From positions 1 to 55,417 of the forward strand of contig NZ_LLXU01000128.1 of assembly GCF_001431645.1 (NCBI RefSeq): 55,417 nucleotides of DNA, in the 5' to 3' direction. Positions 38,501 to 49,400 of the stretch are shown one piece after another. The DNA comes from Stenotrophomonas panacihumi. Its GTDB lineage: Bacteria; Pseudomonadota; Gammaproteobacteria; Xanthomonadales; Xanthomonadaceae. The position numbers and the translations under genes were made by a program. Position 1 is the first letter of the stretch, and each line of letters begins with the position of its first letter. The notes under the pieces were generated by a model that saw only the letters and a list, made by a program, of their open reading frames with translations, had not been told where the DNA came from and made no database searches.

Positions 38501-39174
38501 GGCAACCGGGCGCGGCCGCACCGGCCGGGCAGGGCGCCGTCCTGGGCGCCGCGCTGGATGGCGGCGGCTACGCCGCCGATGAGCGCGACGATGGCGTGGC
38601 CGTGCTCACCGCGCTGGTGGGCCACAGCCTGACCGTCGCGCTGCCGGAGGGCGTGCGCCTGTGCGAGCTGCCGGCCGACGCGCGCCGCGCGGAAATGGAA
38701 TTCCACTTCGCGCTGCGCCCGACCGCCGTGCCGGAACTGATCGCGCTGCTGCACGCGCACGGCGTGGTCGCCGACCGCCACGGCTTCGGCCTGCGTCGCC
38801 GCCTGGAAGGCCTGATGACCGGCCTGATCGACCTGACCTACCTCCACGACGGCCGCTGGTACGTCCTGGACTACAAATCCAACCGCCTGCCCGACTACGG
38901 CAGCGCGCGCATCGCCCAGGCCATGGGCGACAGCGAGTACGACCTGCAGGCGCTGATCTACACGCTGGCGTTGCATCGCTGGCTGCGCTTCCGCCTCGGC
39001 GAGGCCTACGACTACGCGCGCGATTTCGGCGGCATCCGCTATCTGTTCTGCCGCGGGCTCGATGCGGCCGACCCGTCATCGCCCGGCGTGCACGCGCAGC
39101 GTTTCGCGCCGGCTTTGGTGGAAGGGCTGGATGCCCTGTTCGGCCGGCCCGCCGTGCGGGAGGCGCTGGCATGA
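35578..39174 (+). CDS. recB: Exodeoxyribonuclease V subunit beta (RecB)
   Basis: A 1198-residue helicase-nuclease. UvrD-type motifs: Walker A SAGTGKTFT at 21-29, FTEAATQELRKRI (Ia), DEFQDTDERQWDIF (II), GDPKQAIYGFRGGD (III), VTLHKSKGLEYPLVFLP (V) and LLYVGLTRAEHALW (VI). The C-terminal nuclease site has TGLIDLTY and WYVLDYKSNRL (the Asp and Asp-x-Lys residues) at about 1083-1103. Fast 3'-5' motor and the only nuclease of RecBCD. Overlaps recC and recD by four bases at each end. Confidence 0.96.
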   Translation: MSVVDPYLDLPLEGLRLIEASAGTGKTFTLATLATRLVVEHGWRVGELLAVTFTEAATQELRKRIRERLALAARLVGTPVDTQAASPEVALTAELLQRHLAASGEPVEKLRQRLVAAADEIDLSAIFTIHGFCARVLREHALESGQTFAPPELLANTRELHDALAADLWRAEAATVAGAEDLPRLWSGGPDALAADLPALLRATDLRPADEVPGPEPEAARATAAEILAQAIDTHLEDAQALIAGAFERKVLHGGRAKRRSFEKAFAELRQGLATRDWPRGDKLHIDKLLPERLRYFCYDNRVDEVPACALFDALRDWVEADERVQQWLRQRRVHLLHRVRAEGQARLRRLKVQQRVQTYDDLIDDVHAALTGPHGAELARRLRAQYRFALVDEFQDTDERQWDIFDRVFGLRGEAGGLPPALFLIGDPKQAIYGFRGGDVHTYLAAAREATPAPLLDRNFRSRPAVLGAIDALYARAGELAFVDPQIRFHAVAPGGQRQDDDFLREGEPAPALTLWRAPPAENGAYAAEVSRQWATAACVAAIHDVLADARAGRALLDGQPVRPGDIAVLVRKHGEATRIQQALSAAGIPAVAAGRLSLYETEQAGEVLTLLLALLHGADDARLRAALATVLVGEDAAAIDALEHDGPVHRQWQLQALAWRERLQRGGPLALLSELCAAQGPRLLTLLDGERRLSNYLQLAEGLQQAQARTLGLHGLVDWLARRIAEADRNDETQLLRLESDAHRVQIVTLHKSKGLEYPLVFLPFVGIGSRPHAAERHCQVTEADGRHLQWKITGDDPAWAAATAAAAQAARAEDARLLYVGLTRAEHALWIASGDFYQQQGTALWPMLGEIEALARTPGVVVDARVPPSPLPRLAPAEAGQVQRARAMQRVVAPDWWVYSFTQLANADAGGEPEASATVEAAGGLDEPAAAPVDALAPQRLAEVDPRFVGNRFGVVMHEAFEQVDFNAWRDWQPGAAAPAGQGAVLGAALDGGGYAADERDDGVAVLTALVGHSLTVALPEGVRLCELPADARRAEMEFHFALRPTAVPELIALLHAHGVVADRHGFGLRRRLEGLMTGLIDLTYLHDGRWYVLDYKSNRLPDYGSARIAQAMGDSEYDLQALIYTLALHRWLRFRLGEAYDYARDFGGIRYLFCRGLDAADPSSPGVHAQRFAPALVEGLDALFGRPAVREALA

Positions 39175-41057
39175 GCCTGCTCGCCGAACTGCTGCGCGCC
39201 GGCCTGCTGCGCCCGCTGGACCATGCGCTGGCGCAGAGCCTGCGCCGGCTGGATCCGCTCACGCCGGAACCGGTGCTGCTCGGCGCCGCGCTGGCTTCGC
39301 TCTCGGTGGCGCAGGGGCATGCGGCGTTCGATCCCGCGCGGCCTTCGCTGCTGGTGGATGCGCAGGTGGATTGGCCGTCGCCCTCCGCGTGGGAAACCGC
39401 GTGGATCGGCTCGCCATGGATTGCCGCGCCGGTCGATTCGCTCGCGCCCAGCCCCGCCGACGTGCCCCTCGTGCACGAAGGCGGCCTGCTCTACCTGCGC
39501 CGCTACCGCGAATACGAAAGCCGGCTGGCGGCCGGCCTGCTTCGCCTGGCCGCCTCCCCGGTGCGCGCGGGCGATCCCGCCGCGCTCGCCGACGTGTTCG
39601 CGCGCCTGTTCCCGCAGGCCCGCCAGGGCGAGGACCGCCAGGCCTGGGCGGCCGCGCTCGCGCTGCGGCGCAGCCTGCTGTTGGTGACAGGCGGCCCCGG
39701 CACCGGCAAGACCACCACCATCGCCCGCCTGCTCGCGCTGCGCGTGGCGCAGGCGCGCGAGGCGGGCCAGGCGCCGCCGCGCATCGCATTGGCCGCACCC
39801 ACCGGGCGCGCCGCCGAACGCATGGCCGAAAGCCTGCGCGCGGCCACCTTGCGCCTGCGCGCCGAAGGCGGGCTGGCCGACATCACCGATGCGCTGCCCG
39901 ACAGTGCCAGCACGCTGCATCGCCTGCTCGGCACCGTGCCCGACCGCCCGCAATTCCGTCACCACGCCGACAACCCGCTGGAAGCGGACATCGTCGTGGT
40001 CGACGAAGCCTCGATGGTCGACCTGCCGCTGATGTGCAAGCTGGTCGAGGCGGTGGCCGACGGGACGCAGCTGATCCTGCTGGGCGACCCGGACCAGCTG
40101 CCCTCGGTCGAGGCGGGCGATGTGCTCGCCGCGGTGCTCACCGCCGCCGGCGAGGGCGATGCGCTTGCGCGTGGCGACGCGGCGGCCTTGGCGCCGCTGG
40201 TGGGTTCGCGCGCCGGTGGCGCCGTGGCGTCCGCGCCGCTGGCGGGGCATCGCGTCCACCTGCTGCGGGGTTATCGCCAGGATGCCGACTTCGAACTGGC
40301 GCCGCTGGCCGACGCCGTGCGCGCCGGCGACGCCACCGGGGCCCTGGCCTTGCTGCGCGGCGACCCGCTGGCCGGCGTGGAATACCACGAGACCGTGCTC
40401 GACCCCCTCGCAGTGCCGCAGGCCGGGCTGCTCGCCCACTGGCGCGCGCTGGGCGAGGCGCCGGATCCCCACGCCGCGCTGCAATGGGCCGGCCGCCTGC
40501 GCCTGCTCACCGCCGTGCGCGAAGGGCCGCAGGGATCGCGCGGCCTCAATGCGCGCATCGAGGCGCAGCTCGGCGGCCACCCGATCGGCGCCGCGCCGGC
40601 GTACTTCCCGGGCCGCCTGCTGCTCATCACCGAAAACAGCTACCGCCACCGCCTGTTCAACGGCGATGTCGGCGTGGTGCTGCGCGATGCCGGCGGCGCG
40701 CTGGTCGCCTGGTTCGCCGATGGCGCGGGCGACGTCCGCGGCTTCCACCCCTCCGCGCTGCCGGCGCACGAAAGCGCGTTCGCGATGACCGTGCACAAGG
40801 CGCAGGGCTCTGAATTCGACGAGGTGTGGCTGCAGCTGCCGGCACGCGACGCGCGCGTGCTCAGCCGCGAGCTGGTCTATACCGGCCTGACCCGGGCGCG
40901 GCGTCGCTTGCACCTGGCCGGGAGCGAGGCCGTCCTGCGCGCCGCGCTGGCCCGGCACGCGCAACGCATCTCCGGGCTGGCCTGGCGGCTGGGCGGGCGC
41001 GAAGCGCTCCCGCCCCCCGCCCCCGTGTTGGCACCGGCGCAGGGCAGCCTGTTCTAA
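39171..41057 (+). CDS. recD: Exodeoxyribonuclease V subunit alpha (RecD)
   Basis: A 628-residue 5'-3' SF1B helicase. Walker A GGPGTGKTTT is at about 174-183, APTGRAAERM is motif Ia, DEASMVDLPLM motif II, LGDPDQLPSVEAGDV motif III, and TVHKAQGSEFDEVWL with YTGLTRARRRLHL form motifs V-VI. Completes RecBCD, which processes double-strand ends and degrades foreign DNA. Final gene of recC-recB-recD; all three overlap by ATGA. Confidence 0.95.
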   Translation: MSLLAELLRAGLLRPLDHALAQSLRRLDPLTPEPVLLGAALASLSVAQGHAAFDPARPSLLVDAQVDWPSPSAWETAWIGSPWIAAPVDSLAPSPADVPLVHEGGLLYLRRYREYESRLAAGLLRLAASPVRAGDPAALADVFARLFPQARQGEDRQAWAAALALRRSLLLVTGGPGTGKTTTIARLLALRVAQAREAGQAPPRIALAAPTGRAAERMAESLRAATLRLRAEGGLADITDALPDSASTLHRLLGTVPDRPQFRHHADNPLEADIVVVDEASMVDLPLMCKLVEAVADGTQLILLGDPDQLPSVEAGDVLAAVLTAAGEGDALARGDAAALAPLVGSRAGGAVASAPLAGHRVHLLRGYRQDADFELAPLADAVRAGDATGALALLRGDPLAGVEYHETVLDPLAVPQAGLLAHWRALGEAPDPHAALQWAGRLRLLTAVREGPQGSRGLNARIEAQLGGHPIGAAPAYFPGRLLLITENSYRHRLFNGDVGVVLRDAGGALVAWFADGAGDVRGFHPSALPAHESAFAMTVHKAQGSEFDEVWLQLPARDARVLSRELVYTGLTRARRRLHLAGSEAVLRAALARHAQRISGLAWRLGGREALPPPAPVLAPAQGSLF

Positions 41058-41064
41058 AGCGGCG

Positions 41065-41922
41065 TCAGCGGTACGGGCCGGGGCCGCGCCAGACGATCTC
41101 GCCCTGCTTGTAGACCTGGATCATGTTGATCACCTCGCGGCCATCGCCGATGGCCTGCAGCTCCGGCGAGGAGGGATCGAGCAGGCGGCACTTGCCCGAG
41201 CCGCGGCGGATCGCGATGTCCAGCTCGCAGACCATGCGGTAGGACGTGCCGGGCAGCGGGATCGCCAGCTCCTTCATGCCCTGGTCCTTCCAGGTGCGCA
41301 GCAGGGTCTCGCTGCGGGTGTCGTAATAGACCTGGTAGCCGCCCACTTCCATGCTCGGCTGGCCGCCGGCGTCGTTGCCCTGGCCGCGCGTGTAACCCGG
41401 GCCGGCGTCCATGCCCTGGTTGTCGAGCGCGGTGTCCTGCGGCGCCCATCCGGGGGGATGGCCGGTCCAGGTCTGGGTACGGCGGGGCGTGGGCGGGCTG
41501 GCCGCCGGTCGGCGCGTCAGCCGCGACCAGTCGTCGTCGGCTGCGCTGGGCTGCGGCGGCTGCGGCACCTCGCGCTGCGGCTCGGGCTCGGGCAGGTCTT
41601 CCGGCGGCACCGGGTCGGGCGAAGTCACCACCAGCGTGGTGCGCACCTGCGAGGTGGCCTTGCGCTTGCGCACCGGCGCGGCGGGCGGCGGCGGGCTCGG
41701 CGGCCCGGGGTGGGTCTCGCGCGGCTCGCCGAGGAAATCCACCTTCATGCGGCTGCCGCCGGAGGCGCCCTGCGGCGTGGAGATGACCGGCTTGGAGGAG
41801 TAGAGCAGCACCAGCAGCATCAACAGGTGCAGCAGCGCGCTGACGAGCGCGGCGATCCACGGCTGCAGGCGGTCGATCCTCGGTTCTTTCCGGGTATCGA
41901 TGCGACGCGACGCCTGGCTCAT
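41065..41922 (-). CDS. TonB-like membrane-anchored protein of unknown function
   Basis: A 285-residue protein with the build of a TonB protein: a short basic N-terminus, one membrane segment (about 23-43, WIAALVSALLHLLMLLVLLY with a central histidine), and a long proline-rich region (about 75-190). A small C-terminal domain of about 90 residues starts YQVYYDTRSETLLRTWKDQG, with two cysteines. The C-terminal domain does not clearly match the TonB fold by eye. Function not assigned; energy transduction or an envelope scaffold are possibilities. Convergent with recD (7-base gap) and divergent from the MHS transporter; the 225-base gap holds only promoter sequence. Confidence 0.75.
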   Translation of the reverse strand: MSQASRRIDTRKEPRIDRLQPWIAALVSALLHLLMLLVLLYSSKPVISTPQGASGGSRMKVDFLGEPRETHPGPPSPPPPAAPVRKRKATSQVRTTLVVTSPDPVPPEDLPEPEPQREVPQPPQPSAADDDWSRLTRRPAASPPTPRRTQTWTGHPPGWAPQDTALDNQGMDAGPGYTRGQGNDAGGQPSMEVGGYQVYYDTRSETLLRTWKDQGMKELAIPLPGTSYRMVCELDIAIRRGSGKCRLLDPSSPELQAIGDGREVINMIQVYKQGEIVWRGPGPYR

Positions 41923-42147
41923 GCCCACGTGGGTGCGTCGAGGGAGCGGGCCTTCATGGGGGCGGGGATCGCGTGCGGCGGTGGGGGAGCGGCATCGTAG
42001 CGCGGATGAAGCGTCGCGCGTTTGGCAGCCCATGCCGGAAACCGTGCAATCCGCTGGCCGCCCGGGGCCCATGCAGCGGGTGAGCGGGACGAACACAACC
42101 GGCCACCTATACTCGGGGGTAGATCCACGAAAGAAGGCTTGCCCTGA

Positions 42148-43518
42148 ATGAGCGCTTCCCCCTCGTCACCGCTCGACACCGCCACCCCCGCACCCGGCGC
42201 GCTGCGCCGCTCCATCTCCAACACCCTCAAGGGTTCGGCCGGCAATCTCGTCGAGTGGTACGACGTCTACGTCTACTCGGTATTCGCCAGCTACTTCGAA
42301 TCCCAGTTCTTCTCCAAGGAAGACAAGAACGCCACCCTCTACGTGTGGGCGATCTTCGCGGTGACCTTCCTGATGCGCCCGATCGGCGCCTGGTACTTCG
42401 GCCGCTTCGCCGACCGCTACGGCCGCCGCCTGGCGCTGACGGTCTCGGTGTCGCTGATGGCCGCGTGTTCGTTCGTGGTGGCGATCACCCCCAACGTGGC
42501 CTCCATCGGCGCGGCGGCGGCCATCATCCTGCTGCTCGCGCGGCTGGTGCAGGGCTTCGCCACGGGCGGCGAGTACGGCACCAGCGCCACCTACATGTCC
42601 GAGGCGGCGATCGCCGGGCGGCGCGGCTTCCTGTCCTCCTTCCACTACGTCACCCTGGTGGGCGGCCACGTCATCGCCCAGGCCGTATTGCTGATCATGC
42701 TGCACGTGGTCGACAAGCAGCACATCTCCGAATGGGGCTGGCGCGTGGCCTTCGCCCTGGGCGGCGTGGGCGCGCTGGTGGTGTTCTGGCTGCGCCGCAC
42801 GATGGACGAGTCGCTGGGCTCGGAATCCATCGCCGCGGCCAAGGAAGGCAAGGCGCGCTCGTCCGGTTCGCTGCATGAGCTGTTCGTCAACCAGTGGCGC
42901 CCGCTGCTGCTGTGCTTCCTGATCACCGCCGGCGGCACCATCGCGTTCTACACCTACTCGGTGACCGGCCCGAAGATGATCCAGACCGCCTTCGCCGGCG
43001 ACGACGTCATGGCCGGCACCTGGATCAACCTCGCCGCGCTGGTGGTGCTCATGCTGATGCAGCCGGTCGGCGGCTGGCTGTCGGACATCGTCGGCCGCAA
43101 GACCCTGCTGGTGTTCTTCGGCATCGGCGGCGTGCTCTACACCTGGTTCCTGGTGCTGTACCTGCCGAAGCAGAGCGACTGGCTCACCGCCTTCGCCATC
43201 CTCACCGTGGGCTTCGTGATCCTCACCGGCTACACCTCCATCAACGCGGTGGTGAAGGCCGAGCTGTTCCCGACCCACGTGCGCGCGCTGGGCGTGGGCC
43301 TGGGCTATGCGCTGGCGAACTCGGCCTTCGGCGGCACCGCGCCGCTGCTGTACCAGGCCGCGCTGCATTCGGACCGCGTGGACGACTTCGTGATCTACGC
43401 CACCGCCGTGATCGCCGTGTCCCTGTTCGTCTACATCTTCTTCCTGACCAACAAGGGCTCGAACTGGCTCGACCACGAGCACGAGATGCACCGCCGGCAC
43501 GGCACCCGCCGCAACTGA
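42148..43518 (+). CDS. MFS transporter, metabolite:H+ symporter (KgtP/ProP-like)
   Basis: A 456-residue protein with twelve predicted membrane helices. [19 protein letters not shown] is the MHS-family first helix, and [20 protein letters not shown] is the loop 2-3 MFS motif ([10 protein letters not shown]). It most resembles alpha-ketoglutarate permease KgtP and related dicarboxylate importers; the substrate is inferred. A TATACT at 42108-42113 may be its -10. Followed by a hairpin (43536-43567). Confidence 0.88.
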   Translation: MSASPSSPLDTATPAPGALRRSISNTLKGSAGNLVEWYDVYVYSVFASYFESQFFSKEDKNATLYVWAIFAVTFLMRPIGAWYFGRFADRYGRRLALTVSVSLMAACSFVVAITPNVASIGAAAAIILLLARLVQGFATGGEYGTSATYMSEAAIAGRRGFLSSFHYVTLVGGHVIAQAVLLIMLHVVDKQHISEWGWRVAFALGGVGALVVFWLRRTMDESLGSESIAAAKEGKARSSGSLHELFVNQWRPLLLCFLITAGGTIAFYTYSVTGPKMIQTAFAGDDVMAGTWINLAALVVLMLMQPVGGWLSDIVGRKTLLVFFGIGGVLYTWFLVLYLPKQSDWLTAFAILTVGFVILTGYTSINAVVKAELFPTHVRALGVGLGYALANSAFGGTAPLLYQAALHSDRVDDFVIYATAVIAVSLFVYIFFLTNKGSNWLDHEHEMHRRHGTRRN

Positions 43519-43535
43519 CACCCCACGGCCGCAGT

Positions 43536-43567
43536 CGGCCCGCCTCTTTATTAATGGAGGCGGGCCG
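43536..43567 (+). terminator. Hairpin after the MHS transporter
   Basis: A perfect 11-bp stem (43536-43546 with 43557-43567) with a 10-base loop TTTATTAATG. There is no T-run after it. It separates the transporter from folE. Confidence 0.5.
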
Positions 43568-43643
43568 CCCGCCGTCGCCCCCGGTAGGGGCCGCAGCCCC
43601 TCCTCGGGTACCATGCATCCCCCGTCACGGGCACTCAGTACCC

Positions 43644-44249
43644 ATGTCCGCTTCCAAGAACACCCCCGATTCCGACGTCACCCAGGCCCAGGCCGAAGAG
43701 GCCGTGCGCACCCTGCTGCGCTGGGCGGGCGAAGACCCGGCCCGCGAAGGCCTGCTCGATACCCCGCGCCGCGTCGCCGAGGCCTATGGCGACTGGTTCA
43801 GCGGCTACCGCGACGACCCGCGCGAATACCTGGCCCGCACCTTTGAAGAGGTGGCCGGCTACGACGAACTGATCGTGCTGCGCGACATCGAGTACGAAAG
43901 CCACTGCGAGCACCACATGGCGCCGATCATCGGCAAGGTGCATGTCGGCTACCTGCCGGACGGCAAGGTGGTGGGCATCAGCAAGCTGGCCCGCGTGGTG
44001 GAAACCTACGCGCGCCGCTTCCAGGTGCAGGAAAAGATGACCGCGCAGATCGCCCAGTGCATCCAGGACGTCCTGGGCCCGCGCGGCGTCGGCGTGGTGG
44101 TGGAAGGCGCGCACGAATGCATGACCACGCGCGGCATCCACAAGCGCGGCGTGAGCATGGTGACTTCCAAGATGCTCGGCACCTTCCGCGAGGATGCGCG
44201 CACGCGCGCCGAGTTCCTGCGTTTCATCGAAGTCGGCGGCAAGCGCTGA
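43644..44249 (+). CDS. folE: GTP cyclohydrolase I
   Basis: A 201-residue enzyme converting GTP to 7,8-dihydroneopterin triphosphate, the first step of folate synthesis. The zinc site is in [21 protein letters not shown] with a second cysteine in [16 protein letters not shown]. The length is normal (E. coli 222). ATG at 43644 is chosen from the [12 protein letters not shown] start; no clear Shine-Dalgarno. The jetA/mksF gene begins 28 bases after the stop with no terminator between, so read-through is likely. Confidence 0.95.
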   Translation: MSASKNTPDSDVTQAQAEEAVRTLLRWAGEDPAREGLLDTPRRVAEAYGDWFSGYRDDPREYLARTFEEVAGYDELIVLRDIEYESHCEHHMAPIIGKVHVGYLPDGKVVGISKLARVVETYARRFQVQEKMTAQIAQCIQDVLGPRGVGVVVEGAHECMTTRGIHKRGVSMVTSKMLGTFREDARTRAEFLRFIEVGGKR

Positions 44250-44277
44250 GAGCGCTGGCCGCGCGCCGCCGTCCTGC

Positions 44278-45750
44278 ATGAAGCATCGTGAACGGATCGC
44301 CGCCTACCGGCTGCTGCGCGAACGCCCGCTGTGGAAGCTGCTGGCGGCCGACCACGCGCCGGAACTGATCGGCTTGCTGCAGGGCCTGCTGCTCGACCAC
44401 GAGCGGCGCCTGCCTTCGGCGGTGCTGCACGAACGCCTGCAGCGCCAGCTTGATGTCCTGCGCGCCGACGAACTCTCGCGCGAACTGCCGCGCACCGCCC
44501 AGGCTTATGTGGCGCACTGGCTCGCCCAGGGCTGGCTGGAACGCCGGCTGCCGGAGGGCGCGGAAGAAGAAGAGTACGAACTCTCCCGCGCGGCGACCCA
44601 GGCGATCCGCTTCATCGCCAGCCTCGGCGATGGCCATGCCGGCCGCGCCACCGAAAGCCGCCTGTCGCTGGTGATCCAGCAGCTGGTGCAGCTGGCCGGG
44701 CAGACCGAATCCGACCCCGATACCCGCCTGGCCGCGCTGCAGGCCGAACGCGCGCGCCTGGACGAGGAAATCGCCCGCGTGCAGGCCGGCCAGCTGGCCG
44801 CGCTGGACGGCAAGCGCGCGCTGGAGCGCACCCGCGACCTGATCCACCTGACCGACGAACTCGCCGAGGACTTCCACCGCGTCCGCGACGACTTCGAGCG
44901 CCTCAACCGCGAATTCCGCGAACGCATCATCGACGACGAAGGCGCGCGCGGCGACGTGCTCGAGCGCCTGTTCGAAGGCGTGGACGTCATCGCCGACAGC
45001 GAGGCCGGCCGCAGCTTCCAGGCGTTCTGGAACCTGCTCAACGACCACGAGCAGGCCGGCCGCCTGGACGAAGCACTGGAAGCGCTGCTGGCGCGTGGCT
45101 TCGCCCGCCGGCTCGGCCGCGACGAGCGCGCCTTCCTGCGCGGGCTCACCGGCACGCTGCTCGAACGCGGCGGCGAGGTGCACGCGGTGATGCAGCATTT
45201 CGCCCGCAGCCTGCGCGGCTTCGTGCAGAGCCGCGGTTACCTGGAACAGCGCCGCCTGCACCAGCTGCTGCGGCAAGCCCAGGGCGAGGCATTGCAGTTG
45301 CGCGAGCGCCTGCATGCCACCACGCAGACCGGATATACGCTGGCGTTGAGCGGCAGCCGCCTGCGCTCGCTGTCGCAGTGGCGGCTGCATGACCCGCGCA
45401 GCGTGCGCGTGGATGGCCGCGTGCAGGCCGCCGAGGTGGCGGCGATCTCGCTGGAGAGCGTGGGTGACCTGGTCGCGCAGTCGGAGATCGACGTGCGCGG
45501 GTTGCGCCGCGATCTGCACGAGCTGCTCGGTGAGCACCTGCGCCTGAGCATCGGCGAAGCGCTGCGGCACCGGCCCGCCGTGCAGGGCCTGGGCACCGTG
45601 ATCGGCTACCTCTCGCTGGGCACGCGCCATGGCGTGCTGAGCGAGGACGAATGGGAAATCGTGGAGTGGCAGGGCGGGGACGGCAGCGCGCGGCGCGCGC
45701 GCATCCCGCTGGTGCGCTTCACCCGGGAGAAACGAGATGAACTGGTCTGA
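44278..45750 (+). CDS. DUF3375 protein, JetA / MksF-type kleisin
   Basis: A 490-residue, mostly helical protein of the DUF3375 family. This is the kleisin subunit of Wadjet (JetA) and of MksBEF condensins (MksF). The N-terminal winged-helix region has [20 protein letters not shown], and a central coiled coil spans about 150-215. A C-terminal winged-helix part follows, with [33 protein letters not shown]. It would bridge the two ATPase heads of the SMC-like subunit. The ATG at 44278 follows folE by 28 bases; the earlier frame overlaps folE. Overlaps jetB by 14 bases. Confidence 0.88.
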   Translation: MKHRERIAAYRLLRERPLWKLLAADHAPELIGLLQGLLLDHERRLPSAVLHERLQRQLDVLRADELSRELPRTAQAYVAHWLAQGWLERRLPEGAEEEEYELSRAATQAIRFIASLGDGHAGRATESRLSLVIQQLVQLAGQTESDPDTRLAALQAERARLDEEIARVQAGQLAALDGKRALERTRDLIHLTDELAEDFHRVRDDFERLNREFRERIIDDEGARGDVLERLFEGVDVIADSEAGRSFQAFWNLLNDHEQAGRLDEALEALLARGFARRLGRDERAFLRGLTGTLLERGGEVHAVMQHFARSLRGFVQSRGYLEQRRLHQLLRQAQGEALQLRERLHATTQTGYTLALSGSRLRSLSQWRLHDPRSVRVDGRVQAAEVAAISLESVGDLVAQSEIDVRGLRRDLHELLGEHLRLSIGEALRHRPAVQGLGTVIGYLSLGTRHGVLSEDEWEIVEWQGGDGSARRARIPLVRFTREKRDELV

Positions 45751-46435
45751 AGACCCCGACACCGAAGATCGCGAACGCCAGGCCCTGCTGATCGGCGAAG
45801 CCGCCAGCGCCGCCGGCCAGCCGCTGTTCGTCGGCGACACCGGCAGCCTGCCGTTCGCCGCGCGGCGCGCGCTGTGCCAGCTGCTGGCCGGCCCGAGCAT
45901 CGACGCGCAGCGGCACGGCGCGCTGTGGCCCGCCCTGCTGCGCCACGAGGACGATATCCGACGCGTGCTGTGCGAGCTGTTCATGGAACTGGTGCTCGAC
46001 CGCGAAGGCGGCGTGGCCTTCACCCGCCAGGCCGATACCGCCGAGCTGGAATCGCCCACGCTGCTGCGCGCCGCGCCGCTGACCTTCATCGAATCGGCGC
46101 TGCTGCTGCACCTGCGCCAGCGGCTGGCCGAGGCCGATACCCGCGGCGAGCGCGCCGTGGTGGAAGAAGCCCAGCTGGTGGAGGCGATGTCGGTATACGA
46201 GCGGCATGTGTCCACCGACCGCGCCGGCTATGCGCGCCGCGTGCTGACGGCCATCGCCAAGATGCGTGACCACCAGCTGCTGGCGCGCCTGCGCGGCAGC
46301 GAGGACCGCTACGAGGTCTCGCCGGTGCTCAAGCTGCTGTTCTCGGCTGAAGAAGTGCAGGCGCTCTCGCAGGCCTACCGCGAGCTGCGCGAAGGCAACG
46401 CCAGCCTGGCCCTGGCCGCGGCCGACGAGGAATGA
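45737..46435 (+). CDS. DUF4194 protein, JetB / MksE-type KITE subunit
   Basis: A 232-residue DUF4194 protein. These are the KITE-type winged-helix subunits that bind the kleisin (MukE/MksE/JetB). [33 protein letters not shown] and [21 protein letters not shown] are the family's core segments. GGGAG lies eight bases before the ATG at 45737. Overlaps the jetA end by 14 bases and is followed four bases later by the ATPase gene; a tightly coupled operon. Confidence 0.88.
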   Translation: MNWSEDPDTEDRERQALLIGEAASAAGQPLFVGDTGSLPFAARRALCQLLAGPSIDAQRHGALWPALLRHEDDIRRVLCELFMELVLDREGGVAFTRQADTAELESPTLLRAAPLTFIESALLLHLRQRLAEADTRGERAVVEEAQLVEAMSVYERHVSTDRAGYARRVLTAIAKMRDHQLLARLRGSEDRYEVSPVLKLLFSAEEVQALSQAYRELREGNASLALAAADEE

Positions 46436-46439
46436 GCCG

Positions 46440-49400
46440 ATGAACCAGCTGACCCGTTCGCCCGCGCTGCAGCCCACCGGCCTGTTCAACGACGCCACGC
46501 TCGACCCGCGCGCGCGGCAGTTCCGCATGCGCCGCCTGCAGGTGCACAACTGGGGCACCTTCAGTGGCCTGACCGACGTGCCGATCGCCGAGCGCGGCTT
46601 CCTGTTCGTCGGCCGCTCGGGTTCGGGCAAGTCGACGCTGCTGGATGCGATGTCCGCGCTGCTGACGCCACCGAGCATCGTGGATTTCAACGCCGCCGCG
46701 CGCGAAGCCGAGCGCAGCGGGCGCGACCGCAACCTCGTCTCCTACGTGCGCGGCGCCTGGGCCGACCAGCAGGACAGCAGCTCCGGCGAGATCGCCACCC
46801 AGTACCTGCGCGCCGGCGCTACCTGGACCGCGCTGGTGCTGGAGTACCACAACGCCCTGGGCGAGGTGGTCAGCCTGGTGCGGCTGTTCTGGATTGCCGG
46901 CAGCGGCAATGCGGCGGCCGACGTGCGCCGGCATTACCTGGTGGCGAAGCGGCCGTTCGACATCGCCACCGAACTGGAAGGCTTCGACCTGGACCTGCGC
47001 CGCCTGCGCGCGCGGCTGGGCGAGGACGTGCAGCACTTCGACAGCTTCGCCGGCTATGCCGAGCATTTCCGCGAACTGCTCGGCATCGGCAACGAGATGG
47101 CGCTGCGCCTGCTGCACAAGACGCAGTCGGCGAAGAACCTGGGCGACCTCAATGCCTTCCTGCGCGGCTTCATGCTCGACGAGCCGCGTACCTTCGAGGC
47201 CGCCGACCGGCTGGTCGAGGATTTCGCCGAGCTCGATGGCGCGCACCAGGCGGTGGTCACCGCGCGGCGGCAGGTCGAAACGCTTTCCCCCGCGCGCGAG
47301 CACCATGCCGCGTTGATGGCCCTGCGCCGCAGCGTCGGCGAACTGCGCGAACTGCAGCTGGGCGTGGATGGGTATCGCGAACAGCGACGCGCCGAGCTGC
47401 TGCAGGCGCGGTTGATCGAACTCGATACGCAGGATCGCGGCCTTGCCGGCGAGGAAGGGCAGCGCCGCGAGTCGCTCGACAACCACGAAGAGAAGCTGGC
47501 CGGGCTCGAACGCGAGCAGCGGGCGCAGGGCGGCGAGCAGATCGAGGCACTGGAGCGTGAGCGTACCCGCATCGAGCGCGAGCGCGACGAGCGTTCGCGC
47601 CGGCGCAGCCAGATCGAGCAGGCGTGCCGTCAGCTTGGCACGGGGCTGGCGGGCAGCGCGGTGGGCTTTGCCGAACAGGTCGCGCATGCGCGCGAGCTGC
47701 TGGCCGGCAATCGCGAGCAGGCCGGGTCGGTGGACGAGGCCATCGCCGAACGCATGGCCGAGCGGCGTGAGGACGAACGCCGCTTTGCCGTCATCCGTGC
47801 CGAGATCGAGGCACTGAAGAAGGCGCCGTCGAGCATCCCGGCGCCGATGCAGGCGCTGCGCGCGCGGCTGTGCGAGGACACCGGGCTCAGCGAAGCGGCG
47901 CTGCCGTTCGTGGGCGAACTGCTGCAGGTGCGCGAAGACCAGATCGCCTGGCGCGGCGCCATCGAGCGCGTGCTGCATGGCTTCGCGCAGTCGCTGTTGG
48001 TGGACGAGCGGCACCATGCGCAGGTCGCCGACTGGGCCAACCGCACCCACCTGGGCACCCGGCTGGTCTACTTCCGCGTGCGCCGCAATGAGAACCTGCA
48101 GCCGCGCGAAGCGTCCGCGCGCAGCCTGCCCGGCAAGCTGCTGCTGCGCGAGCACGCGCACGCCGACTGGCTTCGCCATGAACTGGCGCGGCGCTTCGAT
48201 TACGACTGCGTGGACAACGCCTCCGCGCTGCGCAACGCCGACAAGGCGATCACCCGCGAGGGCCAGGTCAAGCATCCGGGCGATCGCTACGAGAAGGACG
48301 ACCGCCACGCGGTGGGCGATCGCAAGCGCTGGCTGCTCGGCTACGACAACCGCGACAAGCTCAAGGTCTTCGAGCGCGAGGGCCAGCAGCTGGCGCAGCG
48401 CATCGCTGCTTGCGATGCCGATGTCGCCGCCCTGCGCGCCCAGCGCGAGCAGGGGCAGGAACGCACCCTCGCCGCGCATACGCTGGTGGAGCGCGACTGG
48501 GACGAGATCGACGTCGCCCCGAAGCTGCAGCGCCTGACGGATATCGACGAGCAGCTGCGCCAGCTGCGCGAAGGCGATACCGGCCTGCGCGAACTGGGCC
48601 AGGCGCTGGAACACGCGCGCGGCCTGCGCGACCAGGCGCGCCGCACCTACGAGGACGTGCGCCTGGAGCGCGCGCAGCTGGCGCGCGAGCGCGGCCGGCT
48701 GGAACACCTGCAGCAGGCCAGCCAGGGCCGGGTCGGCGGTTCGCTGACGCCCACCCAGCTGGAAGGCCTGCAGCAACGCCTGGCGGAACTGCCCACGCTG
48801 GGCCTGGACAACCTCGAAGCGCACTTCCGCGTGGTCGAGCGGGGCCTGGCCGAACAGCTGGCCGAAAGCCAGGGCCGCGACAGCCGCCTGAGCCAGTTGC
48901 TGGTCGATTGTTTCCGCAAGTACTGCCAGCAGTGGCCGGAAGACAGCGGCGACTTCACCGTGAGCGTGGCCAGCGCGGACGATTTCCTCGCCCGCCTGGA
49001 CCGGCTGGAAAGCGACGGCCTGCCGCGCCACGAGAACCGCTTCTTCGAGTTGCTGCAGACCCAGAGCAAGAACAACCTGCTGGCGCTGCAGCGGCATGCT
49101 GCCGAAGCGCACAAGGGTATCCGCCAGCGCATGGACGAGGTCAACGCCAGCCTGGAGCAGGTGCCGTTCAACCGCGGCACCGTGCTGACCATCGAGGTGA
49201 GCGACCGCCGGCTGCCGGAAGTGCAGGAGTTCCAGCAGCAGCTGCGCTCGGTGCTGGCGCAGCAGCAGACCGAGGACCGCGCGCTGGCCGAGGCGCAGTT
49301 CGACACCCTGCGCGGTTTGGTCGCCCGGCTGGGCGCCGACGACAACGAGCAGCGGCGCTGGCGCGAGCAGGTGCTGGACGTGCGCCTGCACGTGGAGTTC

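Noticed and set aside
43536..43567. The hairpin before folE as a pterin/THF riboswitch
   Set aside because: It is a simple stem at the end of the upstream gene with none of the conserved loops of that riboswitch class.
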